In this document: positions 51,362 to 60,016 of the stretch, one piece after another | Layout of the letters: the number at the start of each line of letters is the position of its first letter | How positions within the stretch are numbered: position 1 is the stretch's first letter | Assembly (NCBI RefSeq): GCF_010726645.1 | Contig: NZ_AP022563.1 | Coordinates: 1,550,001-1,614,000 of the forward strand | Direction: 5' to 3' | Source of the DNA: Mycolicibacterium duvalii | GTDB lineage: Bacteria > Actinomycetota > Actinomycetes > Mycobacteriales > Mycobacteriaceae | DNA: 64,000 bases | Notes under the pieces: model-generated | Database searches by the model: none | What the model was told of the DNA's origin: nothing | The model's input: only the letters and a program-made list of their open reading frames with translations | Program-made: the position numbers and the translations under genes

Positions 51362-52039
51362 ATGACAGTCGTCGACGAGAACTACACGGGCCACGTCGAG
51401 CCCCGCACGGCGGCGCGGCGCACTCTCCCCGGCGCATCGATCGTGAAGGTGTCGGTCGGCCCCATGGATAACAACGCCTACTTGGTGACGTGTTCCCGAA
51501 CCGGTGACACATTGCTGATCGACGCCGCCAACGACGCGCCGATCCTGCTCGAGCTCATCGAGCGCTACGCACCGAAGCTGTCGCTGATCGTCACCAGCCA
51601 CCAGCACCAGGACCACTGGCTGGCGCTCGAGGAGGTCGTCCGCGCGACCGGCGCCCCGACCGCGGCCCACGCGCTCGACGCCGGGCCGTTGCCGGTGTCG
51701 CCGGACCGGCTGCTCGCCGGCGGCGACACCGTCGACGTCGGCGCACTGCAGTTCGATGTGATCCACCTGCGGGGCCACACCCCCGGCTCGGTGGCGTTGG
51801 CGTTGAGCGGGCCGCCCACCGACGACCGGGTGCATCTGTTCACCGGCGACTGCCTGTTCCCCGGCGGTGTCGGCAAGACCTGGAAGGACGGGGACTTCGA
51901 ACAGTTGCTGGGCGATGTCACCAGCCGGGTATTCGATGTCTTCTCAGATCAGACCGTGGTGTATCCAGGACACGGCGATGACACCATGCTCGGGACCGAG
52001 CGCCCGCATCTGGACGAATGGCGTGAGCGTGGCTGGTGA
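51362..52039 (+). CDS. Metallo-beta-lactamase-fold hydrolase (Rv1637c-like)
   Basis: This 225-residue enzyme is probably a glyoxalase II-like thioester hydrolase. The metal motif is H-Q-H-Q-D-H at residues 80-85, with further ligands expected in RGHTPGS, FTGDCLFPGG and YPGHGDDT. The start is ATG 51362. An AAGTAACGT stretch puts a TAACGT -10 element about eight bases before it, so the mRNA is probably leaderless. It is divergent from uvrA and followed by the aldolase after 33 bases. Confidence 0.88.
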   Translation: MTVVDENYTGHVEPRTAARRTLPGASIVKVSVGPMDNNAYLVTCSRTGDTLLIDAANDAPILLELIERYAPKLSLIVTSHQHQDHWLALEEVVRATGAPTAAHALDAGPLPVSPDRLLAGGDTVDVGALQFDVIHLRGHTPGSVALALSGPPTDDRVHLFTGDCLFPGGVGKTWKDGDFEQLLGDVTSRVFDVFSDQTVVYPGHGDDTMLGTERPHLDEWRERGW

Positions 52040-52072
52040 CTCAAAGGGTGACAGGTAGTCAGGAAAGGGAAC

Positions 52073-52957
52073 ATGAGTAGCGATCAGTTCAAGAAGGCGC
52101 AGAGCGGCTCCGGCTTCATTGCCGCGCTGGATCAGAGCGGCGGCAGCACGCCCAAGGCGTTGAAGCTCTACGGCATCGCCGAGGACGCGTACTCCGGTGA
52201 CGCGGAGATGTTCGACCTCGTCCACGAGATGCGAACCCGCATCATCACCAGCCCGAGTTTCGACGGCGACCGGATCGTCGGCGCGATCCTGTTCGAGGAC
52301 ACGATGGACCGCGAGATCGACGGCAAGCCCACTGCCGAATACCTGTGGGAGGCCAAGAAGATCGTGCCGTTCCTCAAGGTCGACAAAGGGCTGGCCGAGG
52401 AGAAGGACGGCGCCCAGGTGATGAAGCCGATCCCGGGCCTCGACGATCTGCTCAAGCGTGCGCGTGAGAAGGGCGTCTTCGGCACCAAGATGCGCTCGGT
52501 CATCAAGATGCCCGGCGGTGGCCTCGAAGCCGTCGTCGACCAGCAGTTCGAGGTGGGCCGGCAGATTCTGGCCGCGGGCCTGGTACCCATCATCGAGCCC
52601 GAGGTCGACATCCACAGCCCGGAGAAGGCGAAGGCCGAGGAACAGCTCAAGGCCGCTCTGCTCAAGGGCCTCGACAGTCTGGCCGATGACCAGGTCGTCA
52701 TGCTCAAGCTGACGCTGCCGGACGAGGCGAACCTGTACCGCGAACTGGTCGATCATCCGAAGGTGTTGCGCGTGGTGGCGCTGTCGGGCGGCTACAACCG
52801 TGAGGAGGCCTGCGAGAAGCTGACGGCCAACCATGGTGTGATCGCCAGCTTCTCGCGCGCCCTCACCGAGGGGCTCACCGCCCAGCAGAGCGACGACGAG
52901 TTCAACGCCACGCTGGATGCGGCGATCAGTGCCATCGCGAAGGCGTCCAACACCTAG
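52073..52957 (+). CDS. Fructose-bisphosphate aldolase, class I
   Basis: This 294-residue Schiff-base aldolase of the bacterial/staphylococcal type has [17 protein letters not shown] at the N-terminus, [20 protein letters not shown] in the middle, and the likely catalytic lysine near residue 211 in [13 protein letters not shown]. Mycobacteria normally rely on the class II zinc enzyme (Rv0363c type), so this is an accessory glycolytic/gluconeogenic enzyme. An AGGAAAGGGAAC ribosome-binding site precedes ATG 52073. A strong bidirectional hairpin follows the stop. Confidence 0.94.
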   Translation: MSSDQFKKAQSGSGFIAALDQSGGSTPKALKLYGIAEDAYSGDAEMFDLVHEMRTRIITSPSFDGDRIVGAILFEDTMDREIDGKPTAEYLWEAKKIVPFLKVDKGLAEEKDGAQVMKPIPGLDDLLKRAREKGVFGTKMRSVIKMPGGGLEAVVDQQFEVGRQILAAGLVPIIEPEVDIHSPEKAKAEEQLKAALLKGLDSLADDQVVMLKLTLPDEANLYRELVDHPKVLRVVALSGGYNREEACEKLTANHGVIASFSRALTEGLTAQQSDDEFNATLDAAISAIAKASNT

Positions 52958-52989
52958 GAAACAGGACCCTGGACGAAACAGGACCCTGG
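52958..52989. repeat. 15-base direct repeat at the start of the aldolase/usp terminator
   Basis: GAAACAGGACCCTGG occurs twice, at 52958-52972 and 52975-52989, with a 17-base period. The second copy forms part of the left arm of the terminator stem. The first copy could pair with the same right arm instead (AGGACCCTGG with 53006-53015). It looks like a local duplication within the terminator. Confidence 0.8.
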
Positions 52990-53015
52990 GTCGGTCACCG
53001 CCGACCCAGGGTCCT
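52980..53015. terminator. Bidirectional terminator between the aldolase and usp
   Basis: This is a perfect 15-base-pair stem (52980-52994 with 53001-53015) with a 6-base loop, located between the stops of two convergent genes (52957 plus strand, 53036 minus strand). Neither side has a long T run, typical of high-GC actinobacteria. Symmetry lets it serve both transcripts. Confidence 0.85.
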
Positions 53016-53035
53016 CACGTTCCCGGGACTCGCCG

Positions 53036-53482
53036 TCAGGGCGTCGTGTGCACGATGAGCACGTCGCTCTTGGACCGGCGCGCCACGTTGGCCGGCACCG
53101 AGCCGAGAAGGCGTCCGGCGATGGTGCTCAACCCGACGTTACCGACGACCAGCAGGTCGGCGCCGACCTCTTCGGCCAACTCGACGAGTGCGTCGACAGG
53201 CGCGCCCACCACGGCCTTCTCTTCGATGTTCTGCGCACCGGCGGCCTTGGCGCGGTCGCGCGCCTCGCGAAGGATCGCATAAATCGGCGCGTTACCCGAC
53301 ATCTTGTAGCCCTCGTCTTTGAGGACGTCCGCGGCTCGCTGATCCTCACCCTGCGGGAAGTACGCCGTGGCAACGACCAGCCTCGCATTTGCCCCCGCAG
53401 CAATCTGGCCGGCGCGGTCGACGGCACGCAACGACGAATCAGATCCGTCCGTACCAACCACCACGGTTTGATAGGTGTTCAT
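53036..53482 (-). CDS. Universal stress protein (Rv1636-like, cAMP-binding type)
   Basis: This 148-residue single-domain USP has strand one VVVGTDGSDSSLRAV, the VGAPVDALVELAEE segment and the nucleotide-binding LLVVGNVGLSTIAGRLLGS followed by VPANVARRSKSDVLIVH. It is very close to Rv1636, which, with its M. smegmatis homologue, has been reported to bind cAMP more tightly than ATP. GGGAGG before ATG 53482 is a good ribosome-binding site. It may buffer cAMP made by cyclases such as the one at 35499-36329; that link is inferred. Confidence 0.93.
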   Translation of the reverse strand: MNTYQTVVVGTDGSDSSLRAVDRAGQIAAGANARLVVATAYFPQGEDQRAADVLKDEGYKMSGNAPIYAILREARDRAKAAGAQNIEEKAVVGAPVDALVELAEEVGADLLVVGNVGLSTIAGRLLGSVPANVARRSKSDVLIVHTTP

Positions 53483-53663
53483 CCATATCCTCCCAGCGTC
53501 AGTTCCAGAGCCACCCGAGACAGTAACCCGGCATCAGGCGGGCATGGGCACGAATCACCACACCAAGATGCCATCGTTGCAGATGGTGGCGGGTGCTTTG
53601 ACACCGACATCACGCTGCCACGCCGACGTGACGACGGGTACACCGGCACTGCCCCAACAGAAG

Positions 53664-54707
53664 TCACCAGCGCTCGCGCCGAACCGGCGACGAGATCCTG
53701 TCCTGATCCGTGCCGGTGTCGGCGGCGTCTGCTGACCACGCGGTGCCCTCGCAGACGAGGTCGGTCGGCATCGGCAAGCTTGCCGGCCACAACGGCAAAG
53801 CCGGCACGACCTCTCCGAGCGGCACCGCAGGAACGGGCGCCGCAGGCACCCCGGCGGGCACCACGGTCACGATCGGGCCCGGCGCCGGCACCACGCCCGG
53901 GCCACCGGCGGCGTGCAGCACCGGCGCGGGTCCGGGAGCGGCCGGCGGCACCGGTGGCGCCTCGGCGACGACGGCCGCGGTTTCGACGACCTCACCAGGC
54001 GCCACGGCGGCAGGCACCGCTTCGGGCGGCGGTGCGGCAGGCACCGCTTCGGGCGGCGGTGCGGCTGGAACCGCTTCAGCAGCAACGGGTTCCGGTGGGA
54101 CCTGCGCGGGAGTCGCCGGCGGGGCCGGCGCGGTGACGGCCTCCGCAGAGTATGGCGCGACCGGGAGATCCGGCAGCACCGGAGGCGGCGGGGGCGCCGC
54201 GACCGGCACCACGGGGGCCGTCGCGACCGGGGCCGGGGCGACCGGCGGCGGGGCGAGCGGGACCGGCGGCGCGGGCGCGGCGACCGCGGCCGGTATCGGA
54301 GGCACCGGCACTGGCACCGGGGGGCCCGGAGGTGCCGGCGGAATCGCAGCGGACGCGTGCATGAGTGGCGCCGTCTCGGCGACGGCCGGGCTCACCGCAT
54401 CGACCGGGGGCGGCACCGGGCCGGGCGCCGCCATCGCCGCGACACCGTGGGCGACGTCAGCGACGGGCACCGGCGGCAGGCTGGGCGGCTGCGCCGGAAC
54501 GATCCCGTCGAGCGCGTTGGCCGCGGTGGCGATGGCGTCGGAAACACTGGGTGCGCTGGGCGGCTCGGCCGCCAGCCGCGCGACGAGATCCAGGCACGGC
54601 ACACCCGGGCTGGGTTCGGCACCCGCCGGGGCCGACCACATCAGCAGCGGCGCCAGCGCCCCCATGGCCAGCGTTGCGGCAGAAGCACGAGAGGCATTGC
54701 GTGCCAT
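53664..54707 (-). CDS. Pro/Ala-rich secreted protein
   Basis: This 347-residue protein has a signal peptide (about residues 1-30: ARNASRAS, then an Ala/Leu/Met core, cleavage near GAEPSPG). It has one Cys pair-like arrangement (VPCLDL near 38 and LVCEGT near 319) and between them about 250 residues of Pro/Ala/Val low-complexity sequence. It contains three tandem nonapeptides PAAPPPEAV (54010-54064 and a diverged copy). It may span or decorate the cell wall. The mirror-image Gly-rich frame on the plus strand is a shadow. The 181 bases between it and usp hold the usp ribosome-binding site and no other gene. Confidence 0.78.
   Translation of the reverse strand: MARNASRASAATLAMGALAPLLMWSAPAGAEPSPGVPCLDLVARLAAEPPSAPSVSDAIATAANALDGIVPAQPPSLPPVPVADVAHGVAAMAAPGPVPPPVDAVSPAVAETAPLMHASAAIPPAPPGPPVPVPVPPIPAAVAAPAPPVPLAPPPVAPAPVATAPVVPVAAPPPPPVLPDLPVAPYSAEAVTAPAPPATPAQVPPEPVAAEAVPAAPPPEAVPAAPPPEAVPAAVAPGEVVETAAVVAEAPPVPPAAPGPAPVLHAAGGPGVVPAPGPIVTVVPAGVPAAPVPAVPLGEVVPALPLWPASLPMPTDLVCEGTAWSADAADTGTDQDRISSPVRRERW
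54011..54064. repeat. 27-base tandem repeat in the Pro-rich gene
   Basis: Two exact copies of a 27-base unit (54011-54037 and 54038-54064) are followed by a diverged third copy. They encode the nonapeptide PAAPPPEAV in the minus-strand frame. Such in-frame units are prone to copy-number change, so repeat number may vary between strains. Confidence 0.85.
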
Positions 54708-54825
54708 GGCTTTTCTATCGCTCCTTCAGCGTCTTCCCCCGCACAGAACCTAGCGTGCGCGAGGCCCCGCCCGATCATTCGGTTACCGAACCGATACGAC
54801 CCGGAGTCCGGGCGGTGACGACGAC

Positions 54826-55503
54826 TCAGGCGTCTCGTCCCAGAACCCGCCGTGCGGCGAAGGTGGCGGCTTCGTCGACCATGCCGTTACGGGTGTAGGC
54901 GAAGTGAGCGAAGAAATTGAGCCCGCGCGAGCAATACGGGTCGCCATCGGCGCACAGATCGATGGCTTTGTTTCCGTAGAGCGGGCTGATACTCGTCAGC
55001 GGTCCCCCGCCGTAGACGTCGCGGGCCGGATTGCCGAAGACCGCCACGGCGGCCACGTGATCGACCATCGCGTCGGGCAGCGGCACCGGCTTGAAGAACC
55101 ACACCGTCCGGTTCCCGATGAGGATCAGGTCGATCACCCCAGCGCCCTGCGACATGCCACCGAGCACGATCTTGGTCTCCGGACACATGCCGGCGATGTA
55201 CTGGACGTGCTTGTTGGCGTCCACCGCGCCTGCATTGGTCGACTTGGAGAAGTTCCAGCTTGCCGGGTAATTCACGGCGTAGTACGACACCCTCTTGCCG
55301 AGCAGCTTCCATTTCAGCGAACTGACGAACGCAGTACCGACGGTCCCCAGGCCGGGTCGCGGACTGGTGCCACGCGCGAAGACCACCTCGACGTCCGGGC
55401 ACGACACGGCGGACGCCACCGGCGCCTGGACGGCGGCGAGGAAGGCGAGCACAACCGACAGCAACGCAGCACCGAAGGCCCGGCGTACCTGGAAACTGTG
55501 CAC
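54826..55503 (-). CDS. Cutinase-family serine esterase, secreted
   Basis: This 225-residue protein has an N-terminal signal peptide (about 1-32) and a cutinase-like domain. The nucleophile is Ser118 in GGMSQGAG, the acid Asp188 in DGDPYC and the base His200 in FFAHFAY. Four cysteines (35, 107, 184, 191) pair as in other mycobacterial cutinase-like proteins. Such Culp enzymes hydrolyse lipid or polyester substrates at the cell surface. ATG 55503 starts the protein. It is divergent from the polysaccharide operon across 438 bases. Confidence 0.92.
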   Translation of the reverse strand: MHSFQVRRAFGAALLSVVLAFLAAVQAPVASAVSCPDVEVVFARGTSPRPGLGTVGTAFVSSLKWKLLGKRVSYYAVNYPASWNFSKSTNAGAVDANKHVQYIAGMCPETKIVLGGMSQGAGVIDLILIGNRTVWFFKPVPLPDAMVDHVAAVAVFGNPARDVYGGGPLTSISPLYGNKAIDLCADGDPYCSRGLNFFAHFAYTRNGMVDEAATFAARRVLGRDA

Positions 55504-55941
55504 GCAAACACGCTGTCACAAGATCAGCAAATTAGCCCACTGCAGCTATGCAACGGTGATTCAACAGATGCTGATTTGTGTTGCAACAAAGTGGCGAACT
55601 CGCCGAGTTTGCGGATAATCCGCGGCGCGTCAGTGCGCCCCGCCGACTTCGACCAGCACGACGCCGCAGCCGCGCACCCCGGCAGCACGAACGAGGTCAG
55701 GTATCCCGCGACCACCATGACATGGGACACGGGCGTCGTCTGCACGGCCTTCAGCGAGAGGGCGACCGCCACCTCGCTGACCGGACAATCACACATCGGC
55801 ATTGCCAGCGATCGGCTCCGATGCGTTGCCAGCAAATACGCCGTTGTTCGCCGTCGGAACCTTGGATCCGCCCGATCCCCGCAACTGTGGCCGATTTTCG
55901 GCAACGCCCCCACGATGTGCCATAACCTGGGTCGGGTGGGG
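55504..55941. other. Divergent region between cutinase and the GH26 operon
   Basis: These 438 bases hold no gene I can support. A perfect 13-base palindrome, GCGGAT-A-ATCCGC (55611-55623), and the nearby near-palindrome GTTGCAACAAAG are possible regulator sites. A TAACCT -10 element (55923-55928) lies seven bases before an in-frame GTG at 55936 of the GH26 gene, which could mean leaderless transcription. A minus-strand open frame of about 90 residues ending near 55524 has one hydrophobic stretch, but its codon pattern is unconvincing. No SigB/SigF-type GTTT...GGGTA promoter was found. Confidence 0.55.
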
Positions 55942-56814
55942 ATGGCGCCTGAGCGTTTCCTGTACGGGGTGACTACCGAAGGCGGACCGTTTGCTGTCCG
56001 CGAGCTGCAAGCGGCGTCTCGCCGCGTCGGCCGCGCCCTCGACCGGGTGATGTGGTTCGAGCAGTTCGGGGCCGCACCGCCGGTGGACGCGATCAGAAGT
56101 GTCACAGCAATGGCCGCGGTGCCCGTCGTCACCTGGGAGCCGTGGCGGTGGGACCGGCGGCCCACGCCGACGATGTCGATGCTGCGCGCCGGTTTGTTCG
56201 ACGATCACGTGCGCCGTTGGGCGCGCGAGTTGGCGGTGACCGGTGTGACGGTGTATCTGCGGTTCGGTCACGAGTTCAACGGCCACTGGTACCCCTGGAG
56301 CGTCCCCGGCGGCACCCCGGCCGCGGAGTACGTCGACGTCTGGCGGCGTATCCGGGCGATCTTCGATGCGGAAGGAGCGCACAACGTCGTCTGGGTCTGG
56401 TGCGCGAACGCGGGCCTACCCGAAGGTTCACCGCTCGAGCAGTGGTTCCCGGGCCCCGACTACGTCGATGTCGTCGGAATCGACGGCTACAACTGGGGCA
56501 CCAGCCAGCCCTGGAGCAGCTGGATCGAACCGGCCGAGCTCTTCGGCGACACCATCGCCGAGGTACGGACGCTGGCCGGCGCCACACCGGTGACGATCAG
56601 CGAGGTGGGCTGCGCCGAGGCCGGAGGCAGCAAGGCCGACTGGATCACCGCACTGCTGAGCTTCCTGTGCGCCGAGACCACCGTCGACGGGCTGGTCTGG
56701 TTCGACCACGACAAGGAAACCGACTGGCGGACAGGCAGTTCGGGCACCTCGGCGGCAGCGATGAGGGTCGCGCTGCAGAACGCGCAGCGGACGTCCGCGG
56801 AGCCGCGGACATGA
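55942..56814 (+). CDS. Glycoside hydrolase family 26-like enzyme
   Basis: This 290-residue TIM-barrel protein carries the GH26 acid/base motif RFGHEFNGHWYPW (Glu near residue 112) and a second, nucleophile-type glutamate in VTISEVGC (near 219). VVGIDGYNWG and WFDHDKETDW line the cleft. GH26 members cut beta-mannans or beta-1,3/1,4-linked glycans. No signal peptide is evident from ATG 55942; GTG 55936 gives two more residues, and ATG 55915 would add nine. The product may therefore stay in the cell or leave by another route. Its stop overlaps the phosphatase start (ATGA). It is the first gene of the five-gene operon. Confidence 0.85.
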   Translation: MAPERFLYGVTTEGGPFAVRELQAASRRVGRALDRVMWFEQFGAAPPVDAIRSVTAMAAVPVVTWEPWRWDRRPTPTMSMLRAGLFDDHVRRWARELAVTGVTVYLRFGHEFNGHWYPWSVPGGTPAAEYVDVWRRIRAIFDAEGAHNVVWVWCANAGLPEGSPLEQWFPGPDYVDVVGIDGYNWGTSQPWSSWIEPAELFGDTIAEVRTLAGATPVTISEVGCAEAGGSKADWITALLSFLCAETTVDGLVWFDHDKETDWRTGSSGTSAAAMRVALQNAQRTSAEPRT

Positions 56815-58046
56815 GCGCCCAACCGCTGGCCCCGCCCTGCACAGTGCCAGCCGAACTGGAGGAGCAACGACTTCGATCACTTGAGCAGCTCAACCTGCTC
56901 GATACTGCACCAGAAGAGAGATTCGCCCAGATCACTCGAATGGCCCGGTGCGTGTTCGAGGTGCCGATGGCGGCGGTGTCGCTGCTGGACCGGGATCGCC
57001 AGTGGTTCAAACAGGCCGACGGGCTGGATCTCGACGGCAGCGTTCCGCGCGCGCAGACCGTCTGCCAGGCCACCATCGTCCGCGGCTACCAACACCCGGA
57101 GGACCCCGCGCTGATTCTCGAGGACACGTGGGAATCGGCCTTTTGCGAACTGCCGGCCATCACCGCCGAGGGCGGCATCCGGTTCTACGCCGGCTACCCG
57201 CTGTACGGTCCCGGCGGTCACCCGGTCGGCACCTTCTGCATCTACGACACCAAACCCCGCCACCTCAGTGCCGCTCAACGCGAAGCACTCGGGGAACTGG
57301 CCGAATGGGCACAGCGCGAAATGCAGAGCTCCGACGACCTGCAACGCGCGGCAACCGTTCAGCGGCAACTACTTCCGTCCGCCCTGGGTGACCTCCCGGG
57401 TTACCGCGTCTGCGCGCTGTGCCTGCCCGCGTTCGCGGTGGGCGGAGACTTCTACGACCACTACCCGGTGCACGACGGCATGGTCTTCACCGTCGCCGAC
57501 GTCATGGGCAAGGGACTCGGCGCCGCGATCCTGACGGCGACGGTGCGCTCGGCGCTGCGCGGGGCGACGCGCGCGGTCGACCAGGCCGGTACCGGCGACC
57601 TCGCCGAGGCGGTCAACACCACCTACGTCCAGATTCAGGACGACCTGGACAGCACCGAGAGTTTCGTGACGCTGTTCCATCTGAAGCTGCGCACCGACGA
57701 CGGAGCCGTGCACTACATCGACGCCGGACACGGATTCGCCGCGGTCGTGCGCCACGGCGGTGGTGTGCAGCCACTCAACAGCGACGGTCTTCCCCTCGGG
57801 ATCCTTCCCGACGACCGGTGGACATGCCGGGACGTGCAGCTCCAACCCGGCGACACCCTGGTGGTGGCTTCCGACGGCGTGCTGGATCTGATCACCGACG
57901 GCGACGACATCGATGCCGCGGTCGCGTTCATGGCCCGGTACTCCGACCCCGAGGAATTGTGCGCCCAGGCGCGGGAACTGCAGAAGCGTCAGCCACCCCT
58001 CGACGACATCACCCTGGTGGCCATCCGTCGCGAAGTGACTTCGTGA
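56811..58046 (+). CDS. GAF-domain PP2C/SpoIIE-type phosphatase
   Basis: This 411-residue protein begins with a GAF sensor domain (about residues 20-165, with VPMAAVSLLDRDRQWFKQ and YAGYPLYGPGGHPVGTFCIYD). A short helical linker (170-195) and an RsbU/SpoIIE-like PP2C phosphatase domain (about 200-408) follow. Metal-binding acidic motifs are seen in VGGDFYDHY, TVADVMGKG, VVASDGVLDLI and PLDDITLVAI. Such enzymes dephosphorylate a STAS-domain protein. Here the likely substrate, and the kinase that would phosphorylate it, are encoded two and three genes downstream. It overlaps both neighbours by 4 bases. The GAF ligand is unknown. Confidence 0.92.
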   Translation: MSAQPLAPPCTVPAELEEQRLRSLEQLNLLDTAPEERFAQITRMARCVFEVPMAAVSLLDRDRQWFKQADGLDLDGSVPRAQTVCQATIVRGYQHPEDPALILEDTWESAFCELPAITAEGGIRFYAGYPLYGPGGHPVGTFCIYDTKPRHLSAAQREALGELAEWAQREMQSSDDLQRAATVQRQLLPSALGDLPGYRVCALCLPAFAVGGDFYDHYPVHDGMVFTVADVMGKGLGAAILTATVRSALRGATRAVDQAGTGDLAEAVNTTYVQIQDDLDSTESFVTLFHLKLRTDDGAVHYIDAGHGFAAVVRHGGGVQPLNSDGLPLGILPDDRWTCRDVQLQPGDTLVVASDGVLDLITDGDDIDAAVAFMARYSDPEELCAQARELQKRQPPLDDITLVAIRREVTS

Positions 58047-60016
58047 GGCACCGCCTGCCGCACACCCCGGTCGGCCGTTACCCATCTCTGTGGCTGCGGC
58101 TGTTGATCTTGACCACGGCCCTGCTCGGGCTGAACTACATCGTGTGGCGCTGGGTGGCGTCGGTGAACTGGCCGGCGTGGTGGATCGCCGTGCCCCTGAT
58201 CATCGCCGAGACCTACAGCGTCATCGACTCGCTGCTGTTCGGTCTGACGATGTGGCGGCTGCTGCGACGCGACCCGCCGCCACCGCCGCCGGACGGCGCC
58301 ACTGTCGACGTGTTCATCACCACGTACAACGAGCCCATCGAGATGGTGATGGAGACCGCCACCGCCGCCGTGGCGATCACCTACCCGCACCAGACGTGGA
58401 TCCTCGACGACGGCAACCGGGCGGATCTGGCGGCCGCGGCGGCCGAACGCGGCATCGGCTACGTCACCCGGTCGGCCAGCTGGGCCGACAAGCCACGCCA
58501 CGCCAAAGCCGGCAATTTGAACAACGCGCTGTTCGAGACGCAGGGCGAGTTCATCCTCGTTCTCGACGCCGACCAGGTTCCGGAACCGCAGATCCTCGAC
58601 CACACACTCGGTTATTTCCGTGACCCGCACATGGCGCTGGTCCAGACCCCCCAGTATTTCCACAACGTGCCGTTCAGTGATCCGTTGGGCAGTCAGGCCC
58701 CGTTGTTCTACGGTCCGATCCAACAGGGCAAAGACGGCTGGAACGCGGCGTACTTCTGCGGGTCGAACGCGGTGCTGCGCCGAGAAGCGTTGATGCAGGT
58801 CGGAATCCGGGGCTATGTGCACGCCGTCGAGGAAGGGGTGCGCCGCACGCTGTACGCCGCGCGGAAGATCCTCAAGAGCGCCCGCTCCCAGGTGCCGGAA
58901 GATCAACCACAGGTGCGCGCGGCGCTGGAATCGGTGCAGGATGCGGTGCGCGCGGCCCGCGGCCAGGTTCGGGACAAGCGCCCGCTGGCCGACATCACCT
59001 ACGACTTTCAGCGGGCCGTCGACGCCGCAGCCAGGACCGTCGTCGAGGCCGACATCACCGCGATGCGTGCCGATCTCGACGTCATCGCCGCATTGCAGGA
59101 GGACCCGCAACGCACGTCGTCGACAGTCATTTTCGACGACGAGGCGCTCGAATCGCTGACCACCCGGGAGTGGTCTCCGCTGGGGGCGATCGAATCGATC
59201 AGTGCGATGGTCCGCGCTGTGGACGTGGGCCGCGACGACGAGGCCCAGCCGATGCTGCCGATGGCCACCATCTCGGTCACCGAGGACATGGCCACCTGTA
59301 TGCGCCTGCACGCACAAGGCTGGAAGTCGGCCTACCACCACGAAATCCTCGCGCGGGGTTTGGCTCCCGACGACGTGCGCACGATGCTGACCCAGCGACT
59401 GCGGTGGGCCCAAGGCACCGTCCAGGTGATGCTGCGCGAGAACCCCCTGGTGCAGAAGGGTTTGAGTATCGGGCAGCGGCTGATGTACTGGGCCACGATG
59501 TGGAGCTACCTGGCCGGCTTCGCCGCGTTGGCCTACATCGCCGCGCCGGCGATCTACCTGATCTTCGGCATCATGCCGGTGCAAGCCTACAGCTGGGACT
59601 TCTTCGGACGGCTCATCCCGTTCCTGGTGCTCAACCAGCTGATGTTCATCATCATCAGCCGCGGGACCCCGACCTGGCGCGGTCAGCAGTACAGCCTGGC
59701 CCTGTTCCCGGTGTGGATCCGGGCCTGCGTGACCGCCTTCATGAACGTGTTCTTCGACCGGCCGCTGGGCTTCGCGGTGACGCCGAAGACCAGACAAGAA
59801 GCCGGCGCGATCCCCTGGCATCTGGTCCGGTGGCAGCTGGTGGCGATCGCGCTACTGGCCGTCGCGTCCGTCATCGGCATCGTGCAGCTTTACTTCGGCG
59901 CCATTTCCGTACTCGGTGTCGGCGTCAATCTCTTCTGGGTGTTGTTCGACGTGGTGATACTCAGTGTGGTGTTCCAGGCCGTCCGCTACCGCGGACACGA
60001 AACGGAGGAAACCTGA
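58043..60016 (+). CDS. Cellulose-synthase-like family 2 glycosyltransferase
   Basis: This 657-residue membrane synthase has two N-terminal membrane helices (about residues 15-65), a GT-A catalytic domain and four to five C-terminal helices (about 470-650). Catalytic elements are VFITTYNEP (near 90), VLDADQVPEP (D-x-D, near 174), SVTEDMAT (near 412) and QRLRWAQGT (Q-x-x-R-W, near 451). Between CGSNAVLRREAL (near 239) and TED lies a helical insertion of about 145 residues that BcsA lacks. No C-terminal PilZ domain exists. GTG 58043 overlaps the phosphatase stop (GTGA). The polymer made is unknown; a beta-glucan or mannan is plausible given GH26. Confidence 0.9.
   Translation: MRHRLPHTPVGRYPSLWLRLLILTTALLGLNYIVWRWVASVNWPAWWIAVPLIIAETYSVIDSLLFGLTMWRLLRRDPPPPPPDGATVDVFITTYNEPIEMVMETATAAVAITYPHQTWILDDGNRADLAAAAAERGIGYVTRSASWADKPRHAKAGNLNNALFETQGEFILVLDADQVPEPQILDHTLGYFRDPHMALVQTPQYFHNVPFSDPLGSQAPLFYGPIQQGKDGWNAAYFCGSNAVLRREALMQVGIRGYVHAVEEGVRRTLYAARKILKSARSQVPEDQPQVRAALESVQDAVRAARGQVRDKRPLADITYDFQRAVDAAARTVVEADITAMRADLDVIAALQEDPQRTSSTVIFDDEALESLTTREWSPLGAIESISAMVRAVDVGRDDEAQPMLPMATISVTEDMATCMRLHAQGWKSAYHHEILARGLAPDDVRTMLTQRLRWAQGTVQVMLRENPLVQKGLSIGQRLMYWATMWSYLAGFAALAYIAAPAIYLIFGIMPVQAYSWDFFGRLIPFLVLNQLMFIIISRGTPTWRGQQYSLALFPVWIRACVTAFMNVFFDRPLGFAVTPKTRQEAGAIPWHLVRWQLVAIALLAVASVIGIVQLYFGAISVLGVGVNLFWVLFDVVILSVVFQAVRYRGHETEET

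Noticed and set aside
53710..54753. A long plus-strand Gly/Thr-rich open frame that looks like a PE_PGRS protein.
   Set aside because: It is the exact mirror of the minus-strand Pro/Ala-rich secreted protein. The minus frame has a signal peptide and sensible ends; the plus frame has neither a PE domain nor a ribosome-binding site.
55504..55941. A SigF/SigB-type promoter (GTTT...GGGTA) before the partner-switch operon.
   Set aside because: No such pair at the correct spacing is present; only a SigA-like TAACCT -10 candidate was seen.
55524..56165. A minus-strand open frame between the cutinase and GH26 genes with one hydrophobic stretch.
   Set aside because: Its upstream half is antisense to the GH26 gene and the rest has no recognisable domain or start signal. 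I left it as non-coding.
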